The notes under the pieces are model-generated. The model was not told the DNA's origin. It ran no database searches and saw nothing but the letters and a program-made list of their open reading frames with translations. The translations under genes and the position numbers were made by a program. 64,000 nucleotides of DNA from Aliirhizobium wenxiniae (GTDB lineage Bacteria; Pseudomonadota; Alphaproteobacteria; Rhizobiales; Rhizobiaceae): NCBI RefSeq assembly GCF_014201355.1, contig NZ_JACHEG010000004.1:124001-188000 (forward strand), given 5' to 3'. Each line of letters begins with the position of its first letter. Position 1 is the first letter of the stretch. This document shows, one piece after another, positions 1 through 9,138 of the stretch.

Positions 1-1193
1 GGTTCTTCCGATGATACGAGTGCGTTTGCCGAAGCGGGCAGAATGGCGATGGTATCGCCGGCAACAAGGGCTGCGGGGCCAATCTGCGCCAGCGTATCGG
101 TGGCGGCGCTGCCGAGAACTGGCGCGACATCGAAACCGCCGCGCAGGGCAAGATAGGAACGCATGCCGGCTGTCGGCGCGCCGAGAGACACCACATCGCC
201 GTCATCCAGCGCGATTGCGCTGTGATGCGCGGCTGAATTTTTTGTGCCGTTGGCGTCGGCAATGCTGATCGGTGTCGTGGCGCCCGTCACGGCCATGACG
301 CCTTGTCCGCGCATGCGAAAGGTGACGCCGCCGAGGGCGATCTCAAGCGCCGGGGTGTTGGCCGCATTGCCGACAAGACGGTTGGCGGCCTTGAAACCTG
401 CCCGGTCGGCGGCGCCGGAAACGCTGATGCCCTGGCTGGCCTGTCCGGCGCGGCCCAAATCCTGAAAAACGACCGGCAGGCCGACGGAGATGATCTCGAT
501 TGCCGAAGCGGCATTTTTCGAGGTGGCCGTCACGGGTCTGTCGGTGAACGTGTTCGACGCCTTGATCTCGTAGGCCGCACCCTTTGCCATGTCACGGAAT
601 TTGATGCGGCTGCCCGGCTGCAAAAGTGAGGCCGGCGTGCGGTCGATATCGAACATCGCGAGCGGCGTCGTGCCGATCAGCTGCCATCCGCCCGGGCTGG
701 TTTTCGGATAGATGCCGCTGAATTCACCGGCGAGACCGACAGCACCGGCCGGAACTTTCGTGCGCGGAGACTTACGGCGCGGCACGGTAAGGCGCGGATC
801 GCCGCCCGAGAGATAGGCAAAACCGGGTGCAAAACCGGTGAAGGCGGCGACATAATCGCTCTCGCCATGCAGGCGAATGACGTCTTCGACGCTGATGCCG
901 AGAATGCCGGCAACTTCGGCCAGATCCTCGCCGTCATAACGAACCGGAATCTCGACCAGCGCACCGGATGCGGCCTTGCGTTCGCCACCGGCCAGAGCAG
1001 TGACTGCATCGATCAATGCGTCGTCGGAGATCGTGTAAGGATCGAAGGAGACGAGCAGCGTGCGTGCCGCCGGAATGATTTCGGTAATGCCTTCGACCGG
1101 ATTGTTTTCCAGCGCGTCGAAAAGCGCCAGCGCCTCACCGAGATCGGCCAGTTCCACGAGAATACAATCGCCACGCACCGGCAGGATGCGCAT
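1..1193 (-). CDS. Fused 5-oxoprolinase subunit B-C (PxpB-PxpC / KipI-KipA), partial
   Basis: The frame reads without a stop from an ATG at 1193 to the left edge (397 codons), so the C-terminus is missing. Residues 1 to about 225 match the PxpB/KipI family (FTGFAPGFAYLSGG and the PGGWQLIG motif). The same frame then enters PxpC/KipA (GLPVVFQDLGRAG near residue 240, ALRGGFDV near 350). PxpB and PxpC form the ATP-dependent cytoplasmic 5-oxoprolinase with PxpA, opening pyroglutamate to L-glutamate. The two are separate proteins in E. coli and fused here. It starts 45 bases after pxpA on the same strand, so the two are probably one operon. Some such fusions are labelled allophanate hydrolase or urea amidolyase; the pxpA neighbour favours 5-oxoprolinase. 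Confidence 0.88.
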   Translation of the reverse strand, partial: MRILPVRGDCILVELADLGEALALFDALENNPVEGITEIIPAARTLLVSFDPYTISDDALIDAVTALAGGERKAASGALVEIPVRYDGEDLAEVAGILGISVEDVIRLHGESDYVAAFTGFAPGFAYLSGGDPRLTVPRRKSPRTKVPAGAVGLAGEFSGIYPKTSPGGWQLIGTTPLAMFDIDRTPASLLQPGSRIKFRDMAKGAAYEIKASNTFTDRPVTATSKNAASAIEIISVGLPVVFQDLGRAGQASQGISVSGAADRAGFKAANRLVGNAANTPALEIALGGVTFRMRGQGVMAVTGATTPISIADANGTKNSAAHHSAIALDDGDVVSLGAPTAGMRSYLALRGGFDVAPVLGSAATDTLAQIGPAALVAGDTIAILPASANALVSSEE

Positions 1194-1238
1194 TGATGTG
1201 TCTCGGGAGGAGGTGAGGGCGACGGACTGCATGATGGT

Positions 1239-2006
1239 TCAGGCAACCGCGGTAAAGGATCGGATGGTCAGGCCGGACTGCTCGAATTTTTCGCGCAGGC
1301 GCTTGGCCATGGCAACGGCGCCTTCGCTGTCGCCGTGCACGCAGATCGATTGCGCATCGACCTTGGTGAGCGTGCCGTCGATCGCCTCGATCACGCCTTC
1401 CTTGACCATACGCACCATGCGTTCGGCAATCAGGTCGGGATCGTGCAGGACGGAACCCTTTTCACGACGCGATACGAGATTGCCTTCCGGCGTATAGGCA
1501 CGGTCGGCAAAGGCTTCTGCGACGACAGTCAGGCCGGCGGTGCGGGCCTGTTCGACAAGCTGCGAGCCGGCAAGCGCCATCAGCACCAGCGACGGATCGA
1601 CGGCCAGAATGGCATCAATGACATCCCTGGCCTGGCGGGCGTCAATGGCGATCGTGTTGTAGAGCGCGCCATGCGGCTTCACATAGGTGACGCGGGTGCC
1701 GGCGGCCTTGGCGAGACCCTGAAGCGCGCCGATCTGGTAGATCACGTCGCCGATCAGTTCTTCGCTCGTCGGGTCCATGTTGCGGCGGCCGAAACCGGCA
1801 AGGTCGCGATAACCGACATGGGCGCCGATGGCGACGCCGCGCTCGGCTGCTGCCTTCACTGTCTTGAGAATACCGGCCGGGTCGCCCGCATGAAAACCGC
1901 AGGCTACATTGGCGCTGCTGACGATATCGAGCATGGCGGAATCATCGCCCATCTTCCAGGCTCCGAAGCTCTCGCCCAAGTCACTGTTGATGTCGATGGT
2001 CAGCAT
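1239..2006 (-). CDS. pxpA: 5-oxoprolinase subunit A (LamB/YcsF family)
   Basis: 255 residues, the normal family length. The N-terminus carries the family signature NSDLGESFG, followed by [10 protein letters not shown] and [15 protein letters not shown]. PxpA works with PxpB and PxpC to hydrolyse 5-oxo-L-proline to L-glutamate at the expense of ATP. The ATG at 2006 has a CGGAG element four bases upstream. It is the first gene of a minus-strand operon with the fused pxpBC and diverges from a GntR/FCD regulator across 242 bases, which suggests local control by that regulator. Identification is firm; the substrate rests on family knowledge. Confidence 0.93.
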   Translation of the reverse strand: MLTIDINSDLGESFGAWKMGDDSAMLDIVSSANVACGFHAGDPAGILKTVKAAAERGVAIGAHVGYRDLAGFGRRNMDPTSEELIGDVIYQIGALQGLAKAAGTRVTYVKPHGALYNTIAIDARQARDVIDAILAVDPSLVLMALAGSQLVEQARTAGLTVVAEAFADRAYTPEGNLVSRREKGSVLHDPDLIAERMVRMVKEGVIEAIDGTLTKVDAQSICVHGDSEGAVAMAKRLREKFEQSGLTIRSFTAVA

Positions 2007-2248
2007 GAAACTCCGTCCGTCCTGATAAGTTGACTAAACGCTAACAAAGGCGAACAATACTGTCCAGAGTGTTGAACAATTTTTGTGTATTGCTCTACAA
2101 ATGGTCAATTGCTCAATATTTGCGCAGAAGATGGATTCTGCACGGATAAGTTCGCTTTCCGCCTCTGCCTTCAGTTCATTTTGCTTGTGAGTGGCTTGGA
2201 AGCGCATTACCGAAAATGAAAAGCTCGTCCGAAGCGAAGGGGTAAGGC
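2007..2248. promoter_or_regulatory. Divergent promoter region between pxpA and the GntR/FCD gene
   Basis: 242 AT-rich bases without a gene. TTG-NN-CAAT elements occur at about 2072-2080 (ttgaacaat) and 2109-2117 (ttgctcaat), and a TTGT-N10-ACAA dyad lies between them. FCD regulators usually bind short dyads of this kind, so these are candidate operator sites. No promoter hexamer pair stands out enough to place. Confidence 0.35.
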
Positions 2249-2980
2249 TTGGCTGCACGTAAACCGCAAGGTGATGAAACCGGATACTCAAACCTTGGCG
2301 GCAGCAACGCGACAGGATCGCGAGTGACGGAGCCTGTGCAGACGCTGGCCGAAACGGTCGCCGAGCGCATTCGCGAAAAGGTCATTTCGGGCACGCTCAC
2401 GCCTGGAAGTCACCTTTCTGAAATGGTGCTTTGCGAGGAGCTTCAGGTTTCGCGAAACACGCTGCGTGAAGTCTTCCGTATCCTGACGAAGGAAGGATTG
2501 CTGCGTTACGAAGCAAATCGCGGCGTCTTCGTTTCCACGCCGAGCATGTCGACCATCATAGACATCTATCGTGTGCGGCGCTTCATCGAATGTCCTGCGC
2601 TGGCGCAGGCGCATCCGCGCCATCCGGGTATGCAGCGCATGCGGCTGGCGGTGGATGATGCGCATCTTTGCCGCGAGGCAGGAAACTGGCTCGGCGTCGG
2701 GAGTGCCGACATCTCGTTCCACTCGGCGATCGTCGAGCTTGCGGACAGCCCGCGCCTATCAAGTTTTTATGCGCATATTTCGCTGGAACTGCGCCTCGTC
2801 TTCGGCCTGCTCCAGGATCCCGAGTTTCTGCACGGCCCATTCATTGATCAGAATGGCGAAATACTGCTGGAACTTGAAGCTGGCCGCTCGGTGGCCGCGG
2901 CTGAAAAGCTGGAAGCTTATCTGCTGCGTGCCGAGCGCTTTATTCTAGGCGCTTATGCTCGTGTGGCGCCGTCGGCCTAA
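2249..2980 (+). CDS. GntR family transcriptional regulator, FCD subfamily
   Basis: 243 residues. The N-terminal winged helix (about 30-100) contains AERIREKVISGTL and EELQVSRNTLREVFRIL, and the helical FCD ligand domain (about 105-235) contains RRFIE and ADISFHSAIVELA. The chosen start is a TTG at 2249 behind a purine-rich gaagggg at 2236-2242; no suitable ATG lies before the HTH. FCD regulators sense small organic or amino acids. Divergence from pxpA makes pyroglutamate or a related acid the likely effector, which is inference from position. Confidence 0.88.
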   Translation: MAARKPQGDETGYSNLGGSNATGSRVTEPVQTLAETVAERIREKVISGTLTPGSHLSEMVLCEELQVSRNTLREVFRILTKEGLLRYEANRGVFVSTPSMSTIIDIYRVRRFIECPALAQAHPRHPGMQRMRLAVDDAHLCREAGNWLGVGSADISFHSAIVELADSPRLSSFYAHISLELRLVFGLLQDPEFLHGPFIDQNGEILLELEAGRSVAAAEKLEAYLLRAERFILGAYARVAPSA

Positions 2981-2985
2981 AATGA

Positions 2986-3023
2986 CGGCTCCGCCGTCCG
3001 GTGGAGCCGGCTTTGTTGTTTTT
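2986..3023 (+). terminator. Rho-independent terminator after the GntR/FCD gene
   Basis: The arms CGGCTCC (2986-2992) and GGAGCCG (3003-3009) pair across a ten-base loop and are followed by a T-rich tract at 3012-3023. It lies in the 46-base gap between two convergent genes. Confidence 0.6.
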
Positions 3024-3026
3024 AGG

Positions 3027-3587
3027 CTATACAAGCCTCTTCAGCCCCTCGATCGCCAGATCGGTGATCCTCTCCGGCGTGTTGTCGATATTGACGACGA
3101 CGACACCAGCTTCCTCATCAGGCCTCTCCAGTGTTGCGAGCTGGCTTTCCAGAAGGCTGGTCGGCATGAAGTGGCCTTCGCGGCTGCCCATGCGCTGGGT
3201 CAGCAGGGCTCTGCTACCATCCAGAAACACGAAGGCAAGCTTTCCGCCTGCCGCCGTGCGCAAACGGTCGCGATACGCTTTCTTCAGTGACGAGCATGTC
3301 AGAACGATGCCGCTTGTCGCGTGATCGGTGAGGATCTCACCGATGCGATCGAGCCAGGGCCAGCGATCATCATCGTTGAGCGGCGTACCCGCCGACATCT
3401 TGACGATGTTCGCCTGGGGGTGAAGATCGTCGCCTTCCCGATAGGGGAGGGAGAGCGCTTCCGCCAGACGGGTGCCAAGCGAACTCTTGCCGCAGCCGGC
3501 AACACCCATCACGATGATGGGGCGCTGGAAGGCTTTTGCCTCAAAGGCTGATGGTGATGCCGCCGTCGACATAAAGCGTGTGTCCAT
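3027..3587 (-). CDS. gntK: Gluconokinase
   Basis: 186 residues. The P-loop GVAGCGKS lies at 28-35, followed by the gluconokinase signatures EGDDLHP, MSAGTPLNDDDRWPWL and TCSSLKKAYRD. It phosphorylates D-gluconate to 6-phosphogluconate in the cytoplasm, for the Entner-Doudoroff or pentose phosphate route. The start lies inside the 3' end of the gluconate 5-dehydrogenase gene (47-base overlap). An alternative ATG at 3572 is possible and neither has a strong ribosome binding site, so translational coupling is likely. Family and pairing are clear. Confidence 0.92.
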   Translation of the reverse strand: MDTRFMSTAASPSAFEAKAFQRPIIVMGVAGCGKSSLGTRLAEALSLPYREGDDLHPQANIVKMSAGTPLNDDDRWPWLDRIGEILTDHATSGIVLTCSSLKKAYRDRLRTAAGGKLAFVFLDGSRALLTQRMGSREGHFMPTSLLESQLATLERPDEEAGVVVVNIDNTPERITDLAIEGLKRLV

Positions 3588-4308
3588 TCACGAAAGAGGA
3601 GCCCTTGCCGGACAGAAAAACGGCCGCGCCGACCAGTTCGTCGACATTGCCCCAGCGGGCAGCCGGCGTGCGCTTTTCCAGCCATGCGGAAAATTCCGGA
3701 TTGTCGACCAGCGCCTGGTTGAGCGGCGTCTTGAAATAGCCGGGTGCAATGGCGTTGACCTGCAAGCCGTGCCTGGCCCAGTCGGTGGACATGCCCTTGG
3801 TGAGGTTTTTCACCGCGCCCTTGGTTGCCGTGTAGGGCGCAATGCCCGGACGGGCGAGTTCGCTCTGCACCGAGGCGATGTTGATGATCTTGCCGTGACC
3901 GCGTGTGATCATGTGACGAGCAACGGCCTGACCGACATAAAACACGCTGGAAATATTGGTGGTCAGAAGCTGCTGCCATTTGTCGGCCGGAAAGTCTTCC
4001 AGCGGCGAACGATACTGCATGCCGGCATTGTTGATGAGGATGTCGATCGCACCGATCTCTGCTTCGATCCTGTCGATGCCTGCCGCAACCGAGGCCTGGT
4101 CCGTCGCATCGAAGGCGACGGCAAGGGCCGTAAAGCCATCGGCGGAAAGCTGTTTTTGTGCATCAGCCAGTTTCGCCTCATCGCGGCCGTTGAGAATGAC
4201 TGTAGCGCCGTGCTCTGCAAGGCCGCGCGCGAGAGCCAGGCCGATACCCTGGCTGGAGCCGGTGATCAGCGCGGTTTTACCCGTCAGATCGAACAGCGGA
4301 AACGACAT
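3541..4308 (-). CDS. Gluconate 5-dehydrogenase (SDR family)
   Basis: 255 residues from the ATG at 4308, which has a GGAGGAA ribosome site six bases upstream; longer in-frame starts lack one. It is a classical SDR with TGSSQGIG at 16-23, NNAG, and a Y-x3-K catalytic pair in PYTATKGA. FDLTGKTALITG and PGYFKTPLN are typical of gluconate 5-dehydrogenase (Gno/IdnO), which interconverts gluconate and 5-ketogluconate with NAD(P)H. The overlapping gluconokinase gene supports the assignment. A GntR-type palindrome lies 45 bases upstream. Confidence 0.87.
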   Translation of the reverse strand: MSFPLFDLTGKTALITGSSQGIGLALARGLAEHGATVILNGRDEAKLADAQKQLSADGFTALAVAFDATDQASVAAGIDRIEAEIGAIDILINNAGMQYRSPLEDFPADKWQQLLTTNISSVFYVGQAVARHMITRGHGKIINIASVQSELARPGIAPYTATKGAVKNLTKGMSTDWARHGLQVNAIAPGYFKTPLNQALVDNPEFSAWLEKRTPAARWGNVDELVGAAVFLSGKGSSFVNGHTLYVDGGITISL

Positions 4309-4352
4309 CAGAAATTCCTCCCGGTTCATAAGCTTCTTTGACGTTGACATAG

Positions 4353-4368
4353 ATGTTATCGATAACAT
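4353..4368. promoter_or_regulatory. GntR (LacI-family)-like operator palindrome
   Basis: A perfect 16-base palindrome, ATGTTATCGATAACAT, lies 45 bases before the gluconate 5-dehydrogenase start. It resembles the TGTTA-N4-TAACA operators of the E. coli gluconate repressor GntR. On the minus strand it sits between a TTGCAT and a TATGTC that are 17 bases apart, so a bound repressor would cover the spacer. The cognate regulator is not obvious in the window. Confidence 0.6.
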
Positions 4369-4523
4369 ATGCAATCGAAAACAAAACTCGGGAGTATCGC
4401 CAAAACGCAGGATTTTTCTGCCTGCGCACCGATCTCGTAGCTGTCCACTTTGACGGTGGTGATCCTATGTCAGAAACACATCAACTTGCGACCGCTGCCT
4501 TTGCAGATCGCGTTCAATACAGC

Positions 4524-5465
4524 TCAGAGTTCTTCAAGGCTTTCATTCAGCGCTTCGATGTTTCTTAAGCGCTTGCTGCCCTCGCGGCCTGCCTTTTCGA
4601 GGCATCGGGTGATCAGCAGATGGCACAATGCCATCAGGGCCGTGTGATTGAACAGGGGGCCGGGCGCGAATGTCTGGCACTGCATGTGCCATGTCGCCCG
4701 CGTGTCGAATGGTGCGCCCTCATCGGTAATATAGAGAAGCTTGGCCTTCGATTTGCGAACCTGGGTGAGAATGGCATCGGTCTGTGCGGTTCGCCGGCGC
4801 AGGGCGAAGAAGACCACGACATCGTCCTCCCTAAGGCTGACGAAATGCTCGCCTAATGTCTGGCCGGCCGCGGGAATGGCGACGATATCTTCGATCACTT
4901 GCGTCAATTGCCACTGCAGATAAGACGCGAATGGATGGCTGCTGCGAAAGCCGATAACCCAGACTTTGCGCGCAGCCATCATCGCGCCGCTTGCGGCGTT
5001 AATCTGACTATCGGAAATGGAGAGAAACGTCGCTTCCAGATTGGCGATGCTTTGTGCCACATGCGCCTGCATGGACTGCGCAGACGACACATCCGTCGCG
5101 GTCGCCAGGAATAGACGCGAGCCGGTCTGCTTTTCTGCGCGTGCGTGGCGGCGGGCTTCCTCGTAGGTTTCGTAACCCAGGTGCTGGATGAAACGAGTGA
5201 CGGTCGCCTTGGAAACATGTGCCAAGGCCGCCAATTCCTGGGCGGAATAGCTCGCGAGTTCGCCCGGAAAATCGCAGACGAATTCACCGAGCCGCTTTTC
5301 GGCGGGGCGAAGATCTGGCAAGGCCTGCCTTACGCGATAGAGGAACGACCTGTCCTTGGTCACGGGAAACTCCGCCATGTCATCTGCGGGCGGAATGTCG
5401 CGTGGAGTTGTCGCTCTTGCAACAGGAAATGTATTCCGCCGATCGTTCGAAGAGGTGCCTGTCAC
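4524..5465 (-). CDS. RpiR/MurR family transcriptional regulator
   Basis: 313 residues. The N-terminal RpiR helix-turn-helix (about 40-120) contains SYSAQELAALAHVSKATVTRFI, and the C-terminal SIS domain (about 150-290) contains KVWVIGFRSSHPFASYLQ and VVVFFALRRRT. SIS domains of this family normally bind phosphosugars or amino sugars. The start is a GTG at 5465 overlapping the stop of the racemase gene (GTGA), so the regulator is translated from the peptide ABC/racemase operon and probably controls it. Its first 30 residues form a disordered-looking extension. Confidence 0.87.
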   Translation of the reverse strand: MTGTSSNDRRNTFPVARATTPRDIPPADDMAEFPVTKDRSFLYRVRQALPDLRPAEKRLGEFVCDFPGELASYSAQELAALAHVSKATVTRFIQHLGYETYEEARRHARAEKQTGSRLFLATATDVSSAQSMQAHVAQSIANLEATFLSISDSQINAASGAMMAARKVWVIGFRSSHPFASYLQWQLTQVIEDIVAIPAAGQTLGEHFVSLREDDVVVFFALRRRTAQTDAILTQVRKSKAKLLYITDEGAPFDTRATWHMQCQTFAPGPLFNHTALMALCHLLITRCLEKAGREGSKRLRNIEALNESLEEL

Positions 5466-6163
5466 CGTGCGATCCTTTTCTTCGCAGGAGGCGCAGCGAG
5501 GCGGGATAGAAGCAGTTCGACGGCTGAACGGATCGGCGCGATGACCGGTGCGGATAAAAGGTGCTGCAGGTCGTCAGCTGCCTGTCCGAGTGGGCCGCCG
5601 CCGATGATTACGGCTTCTGCGCCGTCCTTTTCGAAGCACTCGCGCACCGCGACGGCCAGTGCCGCATGCAGGCGCTGAGGATCAGAGGCAAGCGCGATCG
5701 GATTGCCTGTCGTCAGCCGTGTGCCGGTGAAGAACGGGGCCAGGCCCAATGCATCGGCTTTTCCGGCAAAGCTTCCGACAAGATCCGGCGTCACTGTCGC
5801 GATGCCGAAACGTCGCCCACCGAGCGAGGCTTCCAGCATGCTCGCTTCGCATATGCCGACCACCGGAATATCGCAAATCTCTCTCAGCAGTTCGAGCCCT
5901 GGGTCGCCGAAGGCGCTGATGATCAATCCATCCGACTTGCCTGATTTGGCGAGCCCCATTTCCATGACGCTGTCAGTGGCTGCGCCAAGCTGCTCCTCAT
6001 CAAGGATCATCGGCACGCCATTGGCCGCCGTGATACCCTCGATGGTGGCCTCCGCAGGCAGATATTTGCGTGCGATATCGGTCATCATGGCCGTGGTGGC
6101 CGTTGATGTATTCGGGTTTATCAGGGTGATATGCGTCATGTCTTGAGCCGTGCACGACCACAC
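5462..6163 (-). CDS. Asp/Glu/hydantoin racemase family protein
   Basis: 233 residues. It begins near THITLINPNTS, the family hallmark, and has one cysteine in each half of the two-domain fold: VVGICEAS after the dyad-half GDPGLELL, and AVIIGGGPLG in place of the usual GCAG. The second catalytic Cys therefore appears to be replaced by Gly, so racemase activity is not assured. The GTG start at 6163 has GGGAGG five bases upstream; the ATG at 6139 does not. It lies in the same operon as a dipeptide-type importer, so it may act on an imported amino-acid derivative. Confidence 0.8.
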   Translation of the reverse strand: MWSCTAQDMTHITLINPNTSTATTAMMTDIARKYLPAEATIEGITAANGVPMILDEEQLGAATDSVMEMGLAKSGKSDGLIISAFGDPGLELLREICDIPVVGICEASMLEASLGGRRFGIATVTPDLVGSFAGKADALGLAPFFTGTRLTTGNPIALASDPQRLHAALAVAVRECFEKDGAEAVIIGGGPLGQAADDLQHLLSAPVIAPIRSAVELLLSRLAAPPAKKRIAR

Positions 6164-6205
6164 GACTGCCTCCCTTTGTCATCGCGTTTTTTATTGTGCT
6201 TCAGT

Positions 6206-7174
6206 TCAGGCATATTGAATGCAGGCGATATTGCCCGTCTCTCCGATCGGCTTCAAGGGCGGCACATCCCTGAGGCATATGTCCGAGGCCTGGCCGCAGC
6301 GGGGCGCAAACGCACAGCCGGGCGGCATGGCAGCAAGATCGGGTGGCGAACCGGGGATCGTCACGAGCCGGTCGCGGCCATGCGCGAGTTCGACACGGGC
6401 GCCGAGAAGGCCCTTGGTATAGGGATGTTTCGGATCACGGATGATATCGCCGACCCTGCCTTCCTCGACGATCCGGCCGGCATACATGACGGCGATGCGG
6501 TCCGCCACTTCGGCCGCGACGCCGATATCGTGGGTGACGAAAATGACAGAAAGGCCGTATTCCTTCTGCAACTCGCGGATCAGTAGCAGAATCTGGATCT
6601 GAACCGTCGCATCGAGCGCGGTCGTCGGCTCGTCGGCGAGAAGGACCTTTGGATTGCAGGCAAGCGCCATGGCGATCATCGACCGCTGCAGCATGCCGCC
6701 CGACATTTCATGCGGGTAGTTCTTCAGCCGTCGTTCGGGTGACGGGATACGCACCTTCTGGAAGAGTGCGAGTGCCCGTTCGGACGCTGCCTGCCGCGAC
6801 ACCTTCTCGTGCCGCATGATGGTCTCCTCGATCTGCTGGCCAATCGTGTAGACCGGATCGAGCGCGAGACGCGGCTCCTGAAAGACCATGGAGACAGTGG
6901 CACCGCGCAATTGGCCGAGTTCGCGTGTCGAAAGCCCCATCACATCGCGACCGGAAACGGTCATGCTTCCGGTGACATCCGTGCCCTTCGGATGCAGGCG
7001 AAGCAGGGAGCGCATGGTGACGCTCTTGCCCGAGCCGGATTCGCCGAGAAGCGCCACCACCTCGCCAGCCTCGACCGACAGGCTGACACCATTGACCGCC
7101 TTCACCGGTTTGCGACCACGGTGAAAAGTGACGGAGAGGTCGCGGATATCGATGACTGTCTGCTCTTCGTTCAT
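6206..7174 (-). CDS. Dipeptide/oligopeptide ABC transporter ATPase (DppD/OppD type)
   Basis: 322 residues. Walker A GESGSGKS is at 44-51, the Q-loop [12 protein letters not shown] is near 100, the signature reads MSGGMLQR, and Walker B is [12 protein letters not shown]. The C-terminal oligopeptide extension ends with the conserved Cys-containing [14 protein letters not shown]. It energises peptide-type uptake at the cytoplasmic face of the membrane. One base separates it from the second ATPase gene, and GGAGG precedes its ATG, as expected in this four-component operon. Confidence 0.9.
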   Translation of the reverse strand: MNEEQTVIDIRDLSVTFHRGRKPVKAVNGVSLSVEAGEVVALLGESGSGKSVTMRSLLRLHPKGTDVTGSMTVSGRDVMGLSTRELGQLRGATVSMVFQEPRLALDPVYTIGQQIEETIMRHEKVSRQAASERALALFQKVRIPSPERRLKNYPHEMSGGMLQRSMIAMALACNPKVLLADEPTTALDATVQIQILLLIRELQKEYGLSVIFVTHDIGVAAEVADRIAVMYAGRIVEEGRVGDIIRDPKHPYTKGLLGARVELAHGRDRLVTIPGSPPDLAAMPPGCAFAPRCGQASDICLRDVPPLKPIGETGNIACIQYA

Positions 7175-7175
7175 C

Positions 7176-8249
7176 TCAGGCCTCCATCAGTTCGGCTGCA
7201 GGTTTTGGCGCGTGGCTGTGGCCGGAACCGGGAACCGACATCAGGCAGGCGGCCCGCTGTTCACTCGATACGACCGCAAGGGGAGGGGGCGTGGCGGAAC
7301 AGACGCCTTCCGCCATGCTGCACCGGGTGTGGAACCGACAACCCGATGGCGGGTCGATCGGGTTCGGCGGGTCGCCGGAAAGCGGGGGCTCTTCGGTGCG
7401 CTCCGCCGGGTCCATCTTCGGCATGGAGGCGAGGAGGGCGGCTGAATAGGGGTGTTTTGTGTTTTCGTAGATCGCCTCACGCGTGCCGACCTCGGCGACC
7501 TTGCCGAGATACATGACCATCACCCGGTCGCACATGAAGCGCACGACATTGAGATCGTGGCTGATGAACAGGTAGGTGAGACCGAAATCGCGCTTGAGAT
7601 CGAGAAGCAGGTTCAGGACCTGCGCTTCGACCGACTTGTCGAGCGCCGAAACGGCTTCGTCGAGGATGACGAGACGCGGCTCGAGCGCCAGCGCGCGGGC
7701 GATGTTGACGCGTTGCCTCTGGCCGCCGGAGAGTTCATGCGGATAACGGCCGGCAAAACGCACGGGTTCGAGGCCGACGCGGTGGAGCAGGTCATGGGCG
7801 CGGGCGATCGCCTTGGCCTGAGGCACGCCATGGACGCGGGGGGCGAATGCGATGGACTCCTCAATCGTCAGGCGCGGATTGAGCGAGGCGTAACTGTCCT
7901 GAAACACCATCTGCACCTGTCGCCGGTACTGGGCAAGCGGCAGCGCGCCGCCGACCGTTTCGCCATCGAACAGGATGTCGCCCTGATCGGGGATGATGAG
8001 CTGCATCAGAAGCCGGGCTGTGGTGGACTTGCCGCAGCCGCTTTCACCAACGACGCCGAGCGTTTCGCCTTTCAATATGTCGAAATCGACGCCATCTACG
8101 GCGCGCACGACCTTCTTCGGTTGCAGGAAGCCTGAACCCTTGACCGGGAAATGCTTGATCAGGCCTCGCGCAGAAATCAGCGGCTGGGCCGGGCCGCCGC
8201 GTTCGCCGAGCGGAAGTTCGGGAATGGTGGTTTCCGCGACTGTTCTCAT
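7176..8249 (-). CDS. Dipeptide/oligopeptide ABC transporter ATPase (DppF/OppF type)
   Basis: 357 residues from the ATG at 8249, which overlaps the permease stop as ATGA; a longer frame upstream lies inside the permease gene and is not credible. Walker A is GESGCGKS, the Q-loop MVFQDSYASLNP, the signature ELSGGQRQR, and Walker B VILDEAVSALD. The C-terminus carries the OppF-type GCRFHTRC motif. The sequence GLIKHFPVKGSGFLQP and the Phe-rich start are typical of the F subunit, which pairs with the neighbouring D-type ATPase as a heterodimer. Confidence 0.9.
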   Translation of the reverse strand: MRTVAETTIPELPLGERGGPAQPLISARGLIKHFPVKGSGFLQPKKVVRAVDGVDFDILKGETLGVVGESGCGKSTTARLLMQLIIPDQGDILFDGETVGGALPLAQYRRQVQMVFQDSYASLNPRLTIEESIAFAPRVHGVPQAKAIARAHDLLHRVGLEPVRFAGRYPHELSGGQRQRVNIARALALEPRLVILDEAVSALDKSVEAQVLNLLLDLKRDFGLTYLFISHDLNVVRFMCDRVMVMYLGKVAEVGTREAIYENTKHPYSAALLASMPKMDPAERTEEPPLSGDPPNPIDPPSGCRFHTRCSMAEGVCSATPPPLAVVSSEQRAACLMSVPGSGHSHAPKPAAELMEA

Positions 8250-9136
8250 GACTTCACATCCATTGCCTGGCGCAGGCCGTCCGAGAAAAGATTGAAGCAT
8301 ATCGAGGTGACGAAGATCATCACGCCGGGAAGGGCGGCAACTGCCGGGTTGTTGTAGATGGCAGTCCGCAGCGTGTTCAGCATCAGCCCCCACTCGGCAT
8401 CCGGCGGGCGCACGCCGAGGCCGAGAAAGGAGAGGCCGGAAGCAAGGATCATCGACACCGAGATCAGGCTGGTGGCGAAGACGAAGATCGGCCCGAGCAC
8501 GTTACCGAGAACATGGACGCGGATGATCGTGAATGCCGGGGCGCCAGAAGCACGCGCTGCATCAACATAGTCGAGGCTGCGGATTTGAGTGGTGACGCTT
8601 TCGGCAACACGGGCGATCTGCGGGATGAAGACGACGGTGAGCGAGACGAGTGCATTTGTCAGGCCAGAACCGAGCGCGCCGGAAAGCGCGACCGCAAGCA
8701 GAACCGAGGGGAAGGCGTAGAATACATCGACCGTGCGCATGATCAGCGTATTGGTGAGGCCACCGGCATAACCGGCGACGATGCCGATGATCGAGCCGAT
8801 GACGAAGGCGATCGGTACAGGTACGACGCCCATGATGAGCGACAGGCGGGCGCCATATATCAGGCGGGAAAGCATATCGCGGCCGAGTTCGTCGGTACCG
8901 AGGAAGTAGCCTTCGGTACCGATCGGTTTCAATCTTCGGATGACGCTGCCCTTGGTCGGATCGTAAGGGGCAATATAGGGGGCGAGGATAGCGATCGCGA
9001 CGATGACGATGAGGACGGCGAGTGCCGCAAGCGCCACCGGATCGCGACAGAGACGGTGAAGGACGCCGCTCCAGAAACCGGGGGATCTCGGCACGGCAAT
9101 CGGTGCAGGCACGATGTCGGCTGTGATGGCGGCCAT
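8246..9136 (-). CDS. Dipeptide ABC transporter permease (DppC type)
   Basis: 296 residues with about six membrane segments. The N-terminal OppC_N region (AILAPYIAPYDPTKG) and GTDELGRDMLSRLIYGARLSL are the C-subunit hallmarks. The cytoplasmic EAA loop reads VDAARASGAPAFTII. It forms the transmembrane pore with the B subunit encoded two bases upstream. Tight spacing and the ATGA overlap with the ATPase gene show a single transcript. Confidence 0.9.
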   Translation of the reverse strand: MAAITADIVPAPIAVPRSPGFWSGVLHRLCRDPVALAALAVLIVIVAIAILAPYIAPYDPTKGSVIRRLKPIGTEGYFLGTDELGRDMLSRLIYGARLSLIMGVVPVPIAFVIGSIIGIVAGYAGGLTNTLIMRTVDVFYAFPSVLLAVALSGALGSGLTNALVSLTVVFIPQIARVAESVTTQIRSLDYVDAARASGAPAFTIIRVHVLGNVLGPIFVFATSLISVSMILASGLSFLGLGVRPPDAEWGLMLNTLRTAIYNNPAVAALPGVMIFVTSICFNLFSDGLRQAMDVKS

Positions 9137-9138
9137 GC

